A stretch of DNA of 64,000 bases, taken from the NCBI GenBank assembly GCA_041686935.1, contig JAWLCW010000010.1, positions 119,214 to 183,213 of the forward strand, read 5' to 3'. The stretch's first letter is position 1. Each line of letters begins with the position of its first letter. Source of the DNA: Mariniphaga sp041686935. GTDB lineage: Bacteria > Bacteroidota > Bacteroidia > Bacteroidales > Prolixibacteraceae. The translations under genes were made by a program, and so were the position numbers. The notes under the pieces were generated by a model. It was not told the origin of the DNA. It worked only from the letters and a program-made list of their open reading frames with translations, and did no database searches. Below are positions 25,715 through 33,753 of the stretch, in pieces.

Positions 25715-26407
25715 ATGAAGGAATTAAAAAATATAAAAGTGTTGGTGGCTGGGAAAGAGCACCTGAAATATGTTGACGAAATAAACGATGCCATTGACGT
25801 TGCCTCAAAACAGCGTGGTACCGGCATTGCCAGAAGAACTTATGAATATCTTGCTTCCAAAATTGAAGAAGGCAAGGCGATTATTGCACTCGACGGTGAA
25901 GCTTTTGCCGGTTTCTGTTACATTGAAACCTGGGGAAACAAAGGTTTTGTGGCCAACTCGGGTTTAATTGTGGTGCCCGAATACCGCGGTTACGGACTTG
26001 CCAAAGAAATCAAACGGAAGGCATTTCTGCTTTCCCGACAACAATATCCGGAGGCTAAAATTTTCGGTTTAACTACCGGTTTGGCTGTAATGAAAATTAA
26101 CCACGAACTGGGTTACAAACCGGTAACTTTTTCGGAACTTACCGAAGACGAGCAATTCTGGAACGGATGTAAAAGCTGTGTCAATTATGATATTCTGGAA
26201 CGAATGGAGCGCACAAAGTGCCTGTGTACAGGAATGTTGTATGACCCGGCATGGGAAAAAGTACCAAAAAAAGAAAATGGAATCCGTAAAAGAAGTTTGA
26301 TGGATGTGGTGAAAAAGCTGAAACCCAAAAACAGTTTCGGCAGTCAAAAACTGGAATTCATAAAAAAAAAGAAAAACCTAAAGAGTGACGAGGCGCCGTT
26401 GAATTAA
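25715..26407 (+). CDS. GNAT acyltransferase of the arginine cluster, probable N-acyl(succinyl)glutamate synthase
   Basis: The 230-residue protein has a GNAT core with the acyl-CoA-binding VVPEYRGYGLAKEIKRKAF (R/Q-x-x-G-x-G/A type) around residues 88-106, preceded by a helix (KYVDEINDAIDVASKQRG) and followed by LGYKPVTFSEL. The C-terminal 80 residues are a basic, Cys-containing extension (GCKSCVNYDILERMERTKCLC). No argA or argJ is visible in the window, and this gene sits between argR and argG, so it is a strong candidate for the first step, acylation of glutamate. From memory, genetic work in Bacteroidota has implicated a GNAT protein of this kind. Given argF' with Pro90, succinyl-CoA is the likelier donor. 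Confidence 0.7.
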   Translation: MKELKNIKVLVAGKEHLKYVDEINDAIDVASKQRGTGIARRTYEYLASKIEEGKAIIALDGEAFAGFCYIETWGNKGFVANSGLIVVPEYRGYGLAKEIKRKAFLLSRQQYPEAKIFGLTTGLAVMKINHELGYKPVTFSELTEDEQFWNGCKSCVNYDILERMERTKCLCTGMLYDPAWEKVPKKENGIRKRSLMDVVKKLKPKNSFGSQKLEFIKKKKNLKSDEAPLN

Positions 26408-26482
26408 GTTAAACAGTAGCAGGGTAATCACCCAAAATGAATAGTTTTTAAATTGGATTTGGGCGCTGCTGTCACTCTTTTT
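26380..26482 (+). promoter_or_regulatory. Long stem-loop with T run between the GNAT gene and argG
   Basis: AAAGAGTGAC (26380-26389) pairs perfectly with GTCACTCTTT (26471-26480), reinforced by GCGCC/GGCGC, and a short T run follows. An alternative inner stem ACAGTAGC/GCTGCTGT (26413-26420 with 26465-26472) competes for the same right arm. The loop contains TGAATAGTTTTTAA (26438-26451), a partial ARG-box match. This is a possible attenuator, processing site or operator. Confidence 0.4.
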
Positions 26483-26494
26483 AAATAAATCGCT

Positions 26495-27688
26495 ATGGGA
26501 AAAAAATTGGTTTTGGCATTTAGCGGGGGACTCGATACCTCGTTCTGTGTGAAGTATTTAAAAGAAGAAAAAGGTTTTGAGATTTACACCGCCATTGCAA
26601 ACACAGGTGGTTTTTCTGATGCCGAGTTAAAAACCATTGAAGAAAAAGCATACCGGCTTGGAGCGAAGCAACATGTAACACTTGATGTAACCGAAGATTA
26701 TTACGATAAATGCATTCGCTACATGGTTTACGGCAATGTTTTGCGGAACAATACCTATCCGATTTCAGTGAGTTCCGAACGGGTATTTCAGGCCATTGCT
26801 TCCATTGAATATGCCAAAAAGATAGGTGCAGGTTATATTGCTCACGGAAGCACCGGCGCCGGAAACGACCAGGTGCGGTTCGACCTCACTTTTCAGGTAC
26901 TGGCTCCAGAAATTGAAATCATTACGCCCATTCGAGACCTCATGCTCAGCCGGCAGGAAGAAATCGATTTCCTGAAAAAACACGGTGTAGAAGAAGATTT
27001 CGAAAAAATGCAGTATTCTATCAATCAGGGAATCTGGGGAACCAGCGTGGGTGGAAAGGAAACGCTGACTTCCGATAAAGGATTGCCCAACGAGGCTTAT
27101 CCAAGTCAACTGGAAGCTAAAGAAGAAAAAACAATTGAACTGGGTTTTGATAAGGGCGAATTAAAAACCATCGACGGAAAGTCGTTTGCCAACGGTCCGA
27201 AAACTATTCAGGCGTTGGAAGAAATCGTTTCGAAATACGCCATTGGTCGCGATATTCATGTAGGCGACACCATTATCGGTATTAAAGGCCGTGTGGGATT
27301 TGAAGCGGCTGCTCCACTCATCATCATCAAAGCGCACCATTTGCTTGAAAAACATACCCTTACCAAATGGCAGGCTTACTGGAAAGAACAACTGGCCAAC
27401 TGGTACGGCATGTTCCTGCACGAGGCCATGTACCAGGAACCTGTGATGCGTAACATTGAAACTTTTCTGGAAGCCACTCAGGAAAATGTGAGCGGGAAAG
27501 TTTTTGTGAAACTGATGCCTTACCGTTTTGAATTGCAGGGGATTGAATCGAAACACGACCTGATGAAATCCGGTTTTGGCGAATACGGTGAAACGGTAAA
27601 AGCATGGACAGCTGACGATGTGAAAGGATTTACAAAAATTCTGGGCAACTCGCTGAAGATTTACCACAAAGTAAACCAGAAAATCTGA
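26495..27688 (+). CDS. argG: Argininosuccinate synthase
   Basis: ArgG condenses citrulline and aspartate with ATP to argininosuccinate. The 397-residue protein begins MGKKLVLAFSGGLDTSFCVKYL, containing the ATP-pyrophosphatase P-loop SGGLDTS. GAGYIAHGSTGAGNDQVRFD and GRDIHVGDTIIGIKGRVGFEAAAP are further family markers. argC follows after 3 bp. A stem-loop and a possible ARG box lie in the gap before it. Confidence 0.95.
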   Translation: MGKKLVLAFSGGLDTSFCVKYLKEEKGFEIYTAIANTGGFSDAELKTIEEKAYRLGAKQHVTLDVTEDYYDKCIRYMVYGNVLRNNTYPISVSSERVFQAIASIEYAKKIGAGYIAHGSTGAGNDQVRFDLTFQVLAPEIEIITPIRDLMLSRQEEIDFLKKHGVEEDFEKMQYSINQGIWGTSVGGKETLTSDKGLPNEAYPSQLEAKEEKTIELGFDKGELKTIDGKSFANGPKTIQALEEIVSKYAIGRDIHVGDTIIGIKGRVGFEAAAPLIIIKAHHLLEKHTLTKWQAYWKEQLANWYGMFLHEAMYQEPVMRNIETFLEATQENVSGKVFVKLMPYRFELQGIESKHDLMKSGFGEYGETVKAWTADDVKGFTKILGNSLKIYHKVNQKI

Positions 27689-27691
27689 CGG

Positions 27692-28660
27692 ATGATTAAA
27701 GTTGGAATTATAGGAGGGGCAGGTTACACGGCCGGCGAATTGTTGCGGATTTTACTTTATCATCCACAGGTTGAAATTGTTTTTGTGCAAAGTTTCAGCA
27801 ATGCCGGTAATCTGGTTTCCGATGTGCATGTTGACTTGCTGGGCGATACCGAATTGCAATTTACCGTTGCGCTTCCATTAAATGAAGTGGATGTAATTTT
27901 CCTTTGTATGGGGCACGGGAAATCGAAAGAGTTCATGGAAAAGAACGAACTGCCTTCAGATTTGAAAGTGATTGATTTAAGTCACGATTTCAGGTTGAAA
28001 AGGGAAGGAAACGATTTTGTTTACGGCCTGCCTGAACTAAACCGCGAGGAGATTAAACAGGCTTCGAAAATTGCCAATCCGGGTTGTTTTGCCACCGGAA
28101 TTCAACTGGCTTTGCTGCCATTGGCTGCCTCAAATCTGCTGGGTGACGAAGTGCATGTGCAGGCCATTACCGGTTCTACCGGCGCCGGTCAAAAACCTAC
28201 CGAAACCTCACATTTCAGTTGGCGAAACAACAACCTTTCGGCCTACAAAATTTTCGAACATCAGCACGAAGGTGAGATTTTGCAAAGTCTCGGCCAGTTG
28301 CAGCCCGGTTTCTCCGAAGGATTCAATTTTGTACCTATTCGCGGCAACCACACACGTGGCATTTTTGTTTCGGCTTACACCAAATTTGAAGGCTCACTGG
28401 AAGAAGCAAATAAATTGTACCGGGAATTTTACAAAGGCCATCCGTTTGTGGTTTTAACCGACAAAAATCCGTCAATAAAACAGGTGGTGAACACAAACAA
28501 AGCTGTTCTTTATTTAGAAAAACATAAAGATAAACTGATGATTATCAGCCTGACCGATAACCTCATAAAAGGTGCGTCGGGACAGGCCGTGCAAAATATG
28601 AACCTGATGTTTGGTTTGGATGAAACAACCGGTTTGAACTTAAAACCGGTTGCGTTTTGA
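27692..28660 (+). CDS. argC: N-acyl-gamma-glutamyl-phosphate reductase
   Basis: ArgC reduces the N-acyl-glutamyl phosphate intermediate of arginine synthesis to the semialdehyde with NADPH. The 322-residue protein has the Rossmann start VGIIGGAGYTAGELLRILLYHP and the catalytic cysteine in IANPGCFATGIQLAL, then PIRGNHTRGIFVSAYT. In this organism the acyl group is probably succinyl rather than acetyl (see argF'). It is tightly linked to argG. Confidence 0.94.
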   Translation: MIKVGIIGGAGYTAGELLRILLYHPQVEIVFVQSFSNAGNLVSDVHVDLLGDTELQFTVALPLNEVDVIFLCMGHGKSKEFMEKNELPSDLKVIDLSHDFRLKREGNDFVYGLPELNREEIKQASKIANPGCFATGIQLALLPLAASNLLGDEVHVQAITGSTGAGQKPTETSHFSWRNNNLSAYKIFEHQHEGEILQSLGQLQPGFSEGFNFVPIRGNHTRGIFVSAYTKFEGSLEEANKLYREFYKGHPFVVLTDKNPSIKQVVNTNKAVLYLEKHKDKLMIISLTDNLIKGASGQAVQNMNLMFGLDETTGLNLKPVAF

Positions 28661-28790
28661 GAGAAGCGATTGGTGGTGTTTGGTGGAGATTGGTGGAATA
28701 AGGAGAAATGACAATAAATTACTATAATTTACTACATAGAACTCTTCCTAACTTTAAACTTTGAACTGAGAACTTTAAACTTCTTTATGT
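28661..28790 (+). repeat. Repeat-rich gap between argC and argD
   Basis: The first half carries three TTGGTGG units (28670-28700 region). The second half holds CTTTAAACTTTGAAC (28752-28766) followed by a partial repeat, AACTTTAAAC. The same 15-mer recurs at 37342-37356 before hisF. No promoter or hairpin stands out. Confidence 0.6.
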
Positions 28791-29939
28791 ATGAAACTTT
28801 TTGACGTATATCCGCTTTTTAATATTACCCCGATAAAAGCTGAAGGCTGCTATGTCTGGGATTCTGAAGGAAACAAGTACCTCGATTTATATGGAGGCCA
28901 CGCTGTAATTTCCATCGGACACAGCCATCCGTATTACGTTTCGCTCATTTCGGAGCAACTCAAAAAAATCGGATTTTACAGTAATTCCATTCAAAATCCA
29001 TTACAACAGGAACTGGCAGATAAACTGGGAAATCTTTCCGGTTACGATGATTACCAGCTTTTTTTGTGCAACTCAGGCGCCGAAGCCAACGAAAATGCCA
29101 TTAAGCTGGCTTCATTTGTTACCAGCCGGAAAAAATTCATCAGTTATAAAAAAGCATTTCACGGGCGTACTTCGGCTGCTGTGGCGTTAACCGACAACCC
29201 AAAAATTATTGCGCCGGTGAATGAAACTGAAAATGCGGTTATTTTGCCGTTTAACGATTTGCAAGCTACGGAAGCCGAACTGCAATCAGGGCAGGTTGCC
29301 GCAGTAATTATCGAAGGAATTCAGGGCATTGGCGGAATCAATATTCCTGACGCACAGTTTTTTGAAGGGCTGAAAGAACTTACTGAAAAGTATGGCAGTC
29401 TGCTTATTTTGGATGAAATCCAATCGGGTTACGGGCGCAGCGGACGGTTTTTTGCGCACCAATATTCTTCTGTAAAACCAGACATAATTACAGTTGCCAA
29501 AGGAATGGGAAACGGTTTCCCCATTGGCGGGGCACTCATTCAACCCGGAATAAAACCCTGGCCCGGGATGTTAGGAACCACGTTTGGCGGAAACCATTTG
29601 GCCTGTGCCGCCGGCATTGCCGTTTTGGATGTTCTTGAAAAAGAAAATCTGGTTCAAAAAGCGGAAGAAACAGGAAATTACCTTATGGAAAAACTGGCTG
29701 AAATCAGCAGCAAAATTCAAATTAGGGGAAAAGGTTTGATGATTGGAATGGAATTTCCGGTTTCGGTTTCCGAACTCAGAAAAAAGCTGTTGTTCGATTA
29801 CAAAATATTTACCGGAGTTTCGGGTCAGAATATGATTCGCCTGTTACCACCTTTGAGTTTGAGTAAAAAAGAAGCTGACATTTTTTTAGTAGCATTTGGA
29901 AATGCCTTTGCAGAAGTTTCTGCATCTTTGATAAAATAA
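28791..29939 (+). CDS. argD: N-acylornithine aminotransferase (class III PLP enzyme)
   Basis: ArgD transfers the amino group from glutamate to N-acyl-glutamate semialdehyde. The 382-residue protein is a fold-type I class III aminotransferase: NSGAEANENAIKLA binds the PLP phosphate, LLILDEIQSGYGRSGRFFA carries the cofactor aspartate, and the Schiff-base lysine is in ITVAKGMGNGFPIGGAL. It follows argC after a 130-bp repeat-containing gap and precedes proC by 12 bp. Succinylornithine is the probable substrate. Confidence 0.9.
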   Translation: MKLFDVYPLFNITPIKAEGCYVWDSEGNKYLDLYGGHAVISIGHSHPYYVSLISEQLKKIGFYSNSIQNPLQQELADKLGNLSGYDDYQLFLCNSGAEANENAIKLASFVTSRKKFISYKKAFHGRTSAAVALTDNPKIIAPVNETENAVILPFNDLQATEAELQSGQVAAVIIEGIQGIGGINIPDAQFFEGLKELTEKYGSLLILDEIQSGYGRSGRFFAHQYSSVKPDIITVAKGMGNGFPIGGALIQPGIKPWPGMLGTTFGGNHLACAAGIAVLDVLEKENLVQKAEETGNYLMEKLAEISSKIQIRGKGLMIGMEFPVSVSELRKKLLFDYKIFTGVSGQNMIRLLPPLSLSKKEADIFLVAFGNAFAEVSASLIK

Positions 29940-29951
29940 ACGGAATTGAGA

Positions 29952-30758
29952 ATGGAAAAGAAAAAAATAGGAATTATTGGAGTTGGAAACATGGGCGGCG
30001 CCATTGTGGTGGGGCTGCTGAAATCGGGTTTTGTTGATGCTGCCGATATTTTTGTTTCCGACCGAAAAGAGAGCGTTTTGGAAGAGATGAAAGCAAAAGG
30101 CGTTCATGCTACCGAAGACAATCTTGCAACGGCACAACAGGCTGATGTAATCATCACTGCTGTAAAACCTTACCACATTGAACATGTTTTGCAGGAGATT
30201 AGGCCGGCACTAAATCCGCAGAAGATTCTGATTTCCATTGTTGCCGGTGTTGGAATTGAAGAACTGGCCCAAATGGCTGGAGACGACATCCCCATTTTCA
30301 GGGTAATGCCAAACACTGCGATAGCACTCCAGGAATCACTAACCTGCATTTCGGCCAACGGCAACACCGCTGCCCACCGCGATTATGTGATTGAACTGTT
30401 CGACAAACTGGGAAAAACCGTTGAAATTCCGGAGGAATTGATGGCTGCTGCCACAGTATTATCTTCGTGTGGAATTGCTTATGCTTTGCGTTACATCCGG
30501 GCAGCCATGCAGGGAGGAATTGAGATTGGGTTTGGGGCTGAAATGGCCCAGTTTATCACAGCTCAAACTGTAAAAGGCGCCACCGAACTGATTTTGCAAA
30601 CGGGCCATCATCCCGAACGGGAAATCGACAAAGTGACCACTCCACGCGGTGTTACCATTACCGGTTTGAATGAGATGGAACACAAAGGATTCAGCTCGTC
30701 GTTGATTCAGGGTGTTTTAGCTTCGTATAAAAAAATTGAAAAAGATCTGAGGAAATAA
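29952..30758 (+). CDS. proC: Pyrroline-5-carboxylate reductase
   Basis: ProC makes proline from pyrroline-5-carboxylate with NAD(P)H. The 268-residue protein starts with the dinucleotide-binding KKIGIIGVGNMGGAIVVGLL and has the C-terminal helical domain (AAATVLSSCGIAYALRYIRA and TTPRGVTITGLNEME). I use ATG 29952; a TTG lies two codons upstream. proB follows by 2 bp, so proCBA form one block inside the arginine cluster. Confidence 0.94.
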   Translation: MEKKKIGIIGVGNMGGAIVVGLLKSGFVDAADIFVSDRKESVLEEMKAKGVHATEDNLATAQQADVIITAVKPYHIEHVLQEIRPALNPQKILISIVAGVGIEELAQMAGDDIPIFRVMPNTAIALQESLTCISANGNTAAHRDYVIELFDKLGKTVEIPEELMAAATVLSSCGIAYALRYIRAAMQGGIEIGFGAEMAQFITAQTVKGATELILQTGHHPEREIDKVTTPRGVTITGLNEMEHKGFSSSLIQGVLASYKKIEKDLRK

Positions 30759-30760
30759 TT

Positions 30761-31858
30761 GTGCAGTTCAGATACCATAAAATAACGGTAAAAGTGGGCA
30801 GTAACGTGCTGGCAAAAGCCGACGGAACTTTGAATGTTTCGCGCATTGCCCACCTGGTTGACCAGATTGCTTTCCTGCGAAAAAAAGGCGTGGAAGTTAT
30901 TTTGGTATCGTCGGGTGCGGTGGCTGCCGGCCGGGCAGTGCTCGAGCCGTCGCGCAAAACTGATGCGGTTTCCAAACGACAACTTTGGGCAGCACTGGGC
31001 CAGGTGAAACTCATCAGCCGTTATTCTGATTTTTTTAACGAACACGGCCTCACTTGTGCACAGGTGTTAACCACCAAAGAAAATTTTTCGAGCCGCGGCC
31101 ACTACCTGAACATGAAAAACTGCATGAACACTTTGCTCGAAAACAAGGTGATTCCTATTGTAAATGAAAACGATACCATTTCGGTAACGGAGCTGATGTT
31201 TACCGATAACGATGAACTCTCGGGGCTGATTGCGTCCATGGTAAATTCAGAAGCACTGATTATCCTGAGCAATGTGGACGGGGTTTACACCGCACATCCC
31301 GAAAATGAAAATGCTGAACTGATTCAGAAAGTTGGAATAAATGATAGTGAACCGGAAAATGCCATTTCTGGAAACCATTCGGAGTTTGGGCGCGGCGGAA
31401 TGCTTACAAAGTTCCGGATTGCCAAAAAACTGGCCGGCGACGGAATTAGTGTGCATCTGGCCAACGGACTCAGAGAAAATATATTGATAGACATTCTTTC
31501 CCAAAAGGAAATTACCCACACCTGGTTTGAACCGGTACAAAAACCTGCCAGTGGGGTGAAAAAATGGATTGCTTATTCCGATGGGTTTACCAAAGGCAGC
31601 GTTGTGGTGAACAAAGGTGCAGCAACTGCTTTAAAATCTGAAAAAGCCGTGAGCCTTTTGCCGGTTGGAATTGTTAAAATTGAAAATGAGTTTAAAAAAG
31701 GCGACCTCATTCGTATTGTGGATGAATCGGGAAATACCATCGGACTGGGAAAAGCGCAGTACGGCTCCGACAAGGTGGAAACCGAAAAAAAGTCGGAAAA
31801 ACAAAAGGCACTGGTGCACTACGATTATTTGTACATGGAAAAAACAACAAACCATTAG
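30761..31858 (+). CDS. proB: Glutamate 5-kinase
   Basis: ProB phosphorylates glutamate in the first step of proline synthesis. The 365-residue protein has the amino-acid kinase domain (ITVKVGSNVLAK, VILVSSGAVAAGR, PIVNENDTIS, GRGGMLTKFRIA) and a C-terminal PUA domain from about residue 275 (SVVVNKGAATALKS...GDLIRIVD). The start is GTG. It lies 2 bp after proC, and proA begins immediately after its stop. Confidence 0.94.
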   Translation: MQFRYHKITVKVGSNVLAKADGTLNVSRIAHLVDQIAFLRKKGVEVILVSSGAVAAGRAVLEPSRKTDAVSKRQLWAALGQVKLISRYSDFFNEHGLTCAQVLTTKENFSSRGHYLNMKNCMNTLLENKVIPIVNENDTISVTELMFTDNDELSGLIASMVNSEALIILSNVDGVYTAHPENENAELIQKVGINDSEPENAISGNHSEFGRGGMLTKFRIAKKLAGDGISVHLANGLRENILIDILSQKEITHTWFEPVQKPASGVKKWIAYSDGFTKGSVVVNKGAATALKSEKAVSLLPVGIVKIENEFKKGDLIRIVDESGNTIGLGKAQYGSDKVETEKKSEKQKALVHYDYLYMEKTTNH

Positions 31859-31859
31859 C

Positions 31860-33110
31860 ATGAAAATTGAAAAACAACTGCAACAGGTTTTGGCTGCTTC
31901 AAGAAAGCTGAATCTGGTAGAAGAAGAAACTGTAAATAGAGTTTTGCTGGAACTTGCCGATGAGGCAGAAAAAAATACCGAGTTTATTCTGGCTGAAAAT
32001 CAAAAGGATTTGGAACGGATGGCTCGGGAAGACCCTAAATACGACCGGTTGAAACTCACCAAAGAGCGTATTGAAGGTATTGCTTCCGATATCCGGGATG
32101 TGGCTGGTTTGGAAAGTCCGGTGGGAAAAGTGCTGAAGGAAACTGTTCGGCCCAACGGACTAAAAATTAGCAAAGTAACCGTTCCTTTTGGGGTAATCGG
32201 TATTATTTACGAAGCCCGGCCCAACGTAACTTTCGATGTTTTTTCACTTTGTTTGAAATCGGGAAATGCGTGTGTACTTAAAGGTGGTAGTGATGCCACT
32301 TACTCCAATACAGCCACTGTTTCCATTATTCAAAAAGTATTGAAAAACAATAACCTCGATGAAAATACGGTGGCGTTGTTGCCTGCCGGGCGCGAGGAAA
32401 CCAATGAAATGTTGCGGGCACGTGGCTACATCGATTTAATAATTCCGCGTGGCAGCCAGGGACTTATAAATTTTGTACGTGAAAATGCCACCATTCCGGT
32501 AATTGAAACCGGCGCTGGTATTTGCCACACCTATTTTGATGAGTTTGGCGATGCAGAAAAAGGCCGCGAAATCATCTTCAACGCGAAAACCCGCCGTCCT
32601 TCGGTTTGCAATGCACTGGACTGTCTCGTTATTCACCAGAGTCGGCTTGACGAACTTCCGGCATTTGGCCAGCGGTTGGCTGAATCTGATGTGGTCATTT
32701 ACGCTGACGGAAAAGCCTACGAAAAATTGAAAGGGAATTACCTGGAAAATCTGCTGTTCCCGGCTACCGAAGAGTCGTTTGGCACCGAATTTCTTTCACT
32801 GAAAATGGCTGTTAAAACGGTGGAATCGTTTGATGAGGCGCTGGAACAAATCAACAAAAACAGCTCGAAGCACAGCGAAGCCATTATTTCTGAAAACCAG
32901 CAGCGCATTGAAACTTTTCGAAAACTGGTTGATGCGTCCTCTGTTTATTCCAATGTGTCCACGGCGTTTACCGACGGGGCACAGTTTGGGCTCGGTGCCG
33001 AAATCGGAATCAGCACCCAAAAGCTGCACGCCCGCGGGCCCATGGCATTGGAAGAACTCACCAGCTACAAGTGGATTATTGAAGGCGACGGGCAGGTGAG
33101 ACCGAAATAG
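31860..33110 (+). CDS. proA: Glutamate-5-semialdehyde dehydrogenase (gamma-glutamyl phosphate reductase)
   Basis: ProA reduces gamma-glutamyl phosphate to glutamate semialdehyde. The 416-residue aldehyde-dehydrogenase-fold protein has the catalytic cysteine in PVIETGAGICHTYFDE, plus GNACVLKGGSDATYSN and LHARGPMALEELTSYKWII at the C-terminus. The open frame extends upstream over proB in another frame, but the real start is the ATG at 31860, one base after the proB stop. Confidence 0.95.
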   Translation: MKIEKQLQQVLAASRKLNLVEEETVNRVLLELADEAEKNTEFILAENQKDLERMAREDPKYDRLKLTKERIEGIASDIRDVAGLESPVGKVLKETVRPNGLKISKVTVPFGVIGIIYEARPNVTFDVFSLCLKSGNACVLKGGSDATYSNTATVSIIQKVLKNNNLDENTVALLPAGREETNEMLRARGYIDLIIPRGSQGLINFVRENATIPVIETGAGICHTYFDEFGDAEKGREIIFNAKTRRPSVCNALDCLVIHQSRLDELPAFGQRLAESDVVIYADGKAYEKLKGNYLENLLFPATEESFGTEFLSLKMAVKTVESFDEALEQINKNSSKHSEAIISENQQRIETFRKLVDASSVYSNVSTAFTDGAQFGLGAEIGISTQKLHARGPMALEELTSYKWIIEGDGQVRPK

Positions 33111-33124
33111 TCAGTCAAAAATTG

Positions 33125-33132
33125 TATATTTG
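33125..33132 (+). promoter_or_regulatory. Putative -7 element of the DUF2281/PIN pair
   Basis: TATATTTG is an exact TAnnTTTG match, 17 bp before the antitoxin ATG. The -33 region is not conserved. Confidence 0.45.
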
Positions 33133-33148
33133 TTTAAAAAACAACACT

Positions 33149-33364
33149 ATGGAAGCAGAAATTTTAATTAGCAAGTTTCAGAATTTACCTCAGAATGCTA
33201 AAAAAGAGTTGTTGGATTTTCTTGATTTTTTGACTTCCAGGTATAAAAAAGCAGAATCACGTGAAAAGAAAGTATTTTCTTTTGATTGGGAGGGCGGATT
33301 AAAAGATATAAAAGAAAGTTCGGTAGAGTTGCAACACAAAGCAAATCAATGGAGAAATACCTGA
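33149..33364 (+). CDS. DUF2281-type antitoxin
   Basis: The 71-residue protein (MEAEILISKFQNLPQNAKKE, then LLDFLDFLTSRYKK) matches the small DUF2281 proteins that usually precede PIN-domain toxins. The N-terminal half would dimerise and bind DNA; the C-terminal tail (FSFDWEGGLKDIKESSVELQ) would cover the toxin. It overlaps the PIN gene by 16 bp. The DNA is visibly more AT-rich than proA and argF' on either side, a sign of separate acquisition. Confidence 0.75.
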   Translation: MEAEILISKFQNLPQNAKKELLDFLDFLTSRYKKAESREKKVFSFDWEGGLKDIKESSVELQHKANQWRNT

Positions 33365-33735
33365 TAGATACCAATATTTTTCTTGAAATTTTACTTGAGC
33401 AGGAGAAAAAAGAAAAGTGTAAGTCTTTTTTGGTTGAGAATTTTGGTACGATTGTTTTGTCTGATTTCTCACTGCATTCCATTGGTGTAATCTTATTCAG
33501 AAATCAAAAATATAGTTTATATAATTCTTTCATAAATGATGTTATTCCGAACATTAAGGTTGCATCTATTGAAAAAAACAGGTATTCCAGATTAGAAGAA
33601 TTAGCTGTTCGGTTTAATCTCGATTTTGACGATTCATATCAGGTTGTTCTTTCTGAAGACTTTAATCTGACGGTTGTGACAATGGATAAAGACTTTGAGC
33701 AGATAAAAAAACACATAAAGATTAAATTTTTATAA
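33349..33735 (+). CDS. PIN-domain toxin (VapC-like ribonuclease)
   Basis: The 128-residue protein starts at MEKYLIDTNIFLEIL, inside the end of the antitoxin gene. Acidic metal-binding positions are visible: Asp in LIDTN, Glu in LEILLEQE, Asp in LDFDDSYQ and Asp in VTMDKDF. PIN toxins cleave RNA, often tRNA or rRNA sites, when the antitoxin is lost. The pair is inserted between proA and argF', 18 bp before argF', without disrupting either. Confidence 0.8.
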   Translation: MEKYLIDTNIFLEILLEQEKKEKCKSFLVENFGTIVLSDFSLHSIGVILFRNQKYSLYNSFINDVIPNIKVASIEKNRYSRLEELAVRFNLDFDDSYQVVLSEDFNLTVVTMDKDFEQIKKHIKIKFL

Positions 33736-33753
33736 AAGAAACAAAATAGTTCC

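Noticed and set aside
28670..28700. Triple TTGGTGG units after argC as an operator
   Set aside because: Simple short direct repeats in a repeat-like gap, with no promoter nearby.
31665..31859. Upstream extension of proA across proB
   Set aside because: It overlaps the conserved proB C-terminus in another frame, and ProA family proteins begin at the 31860 ATG.
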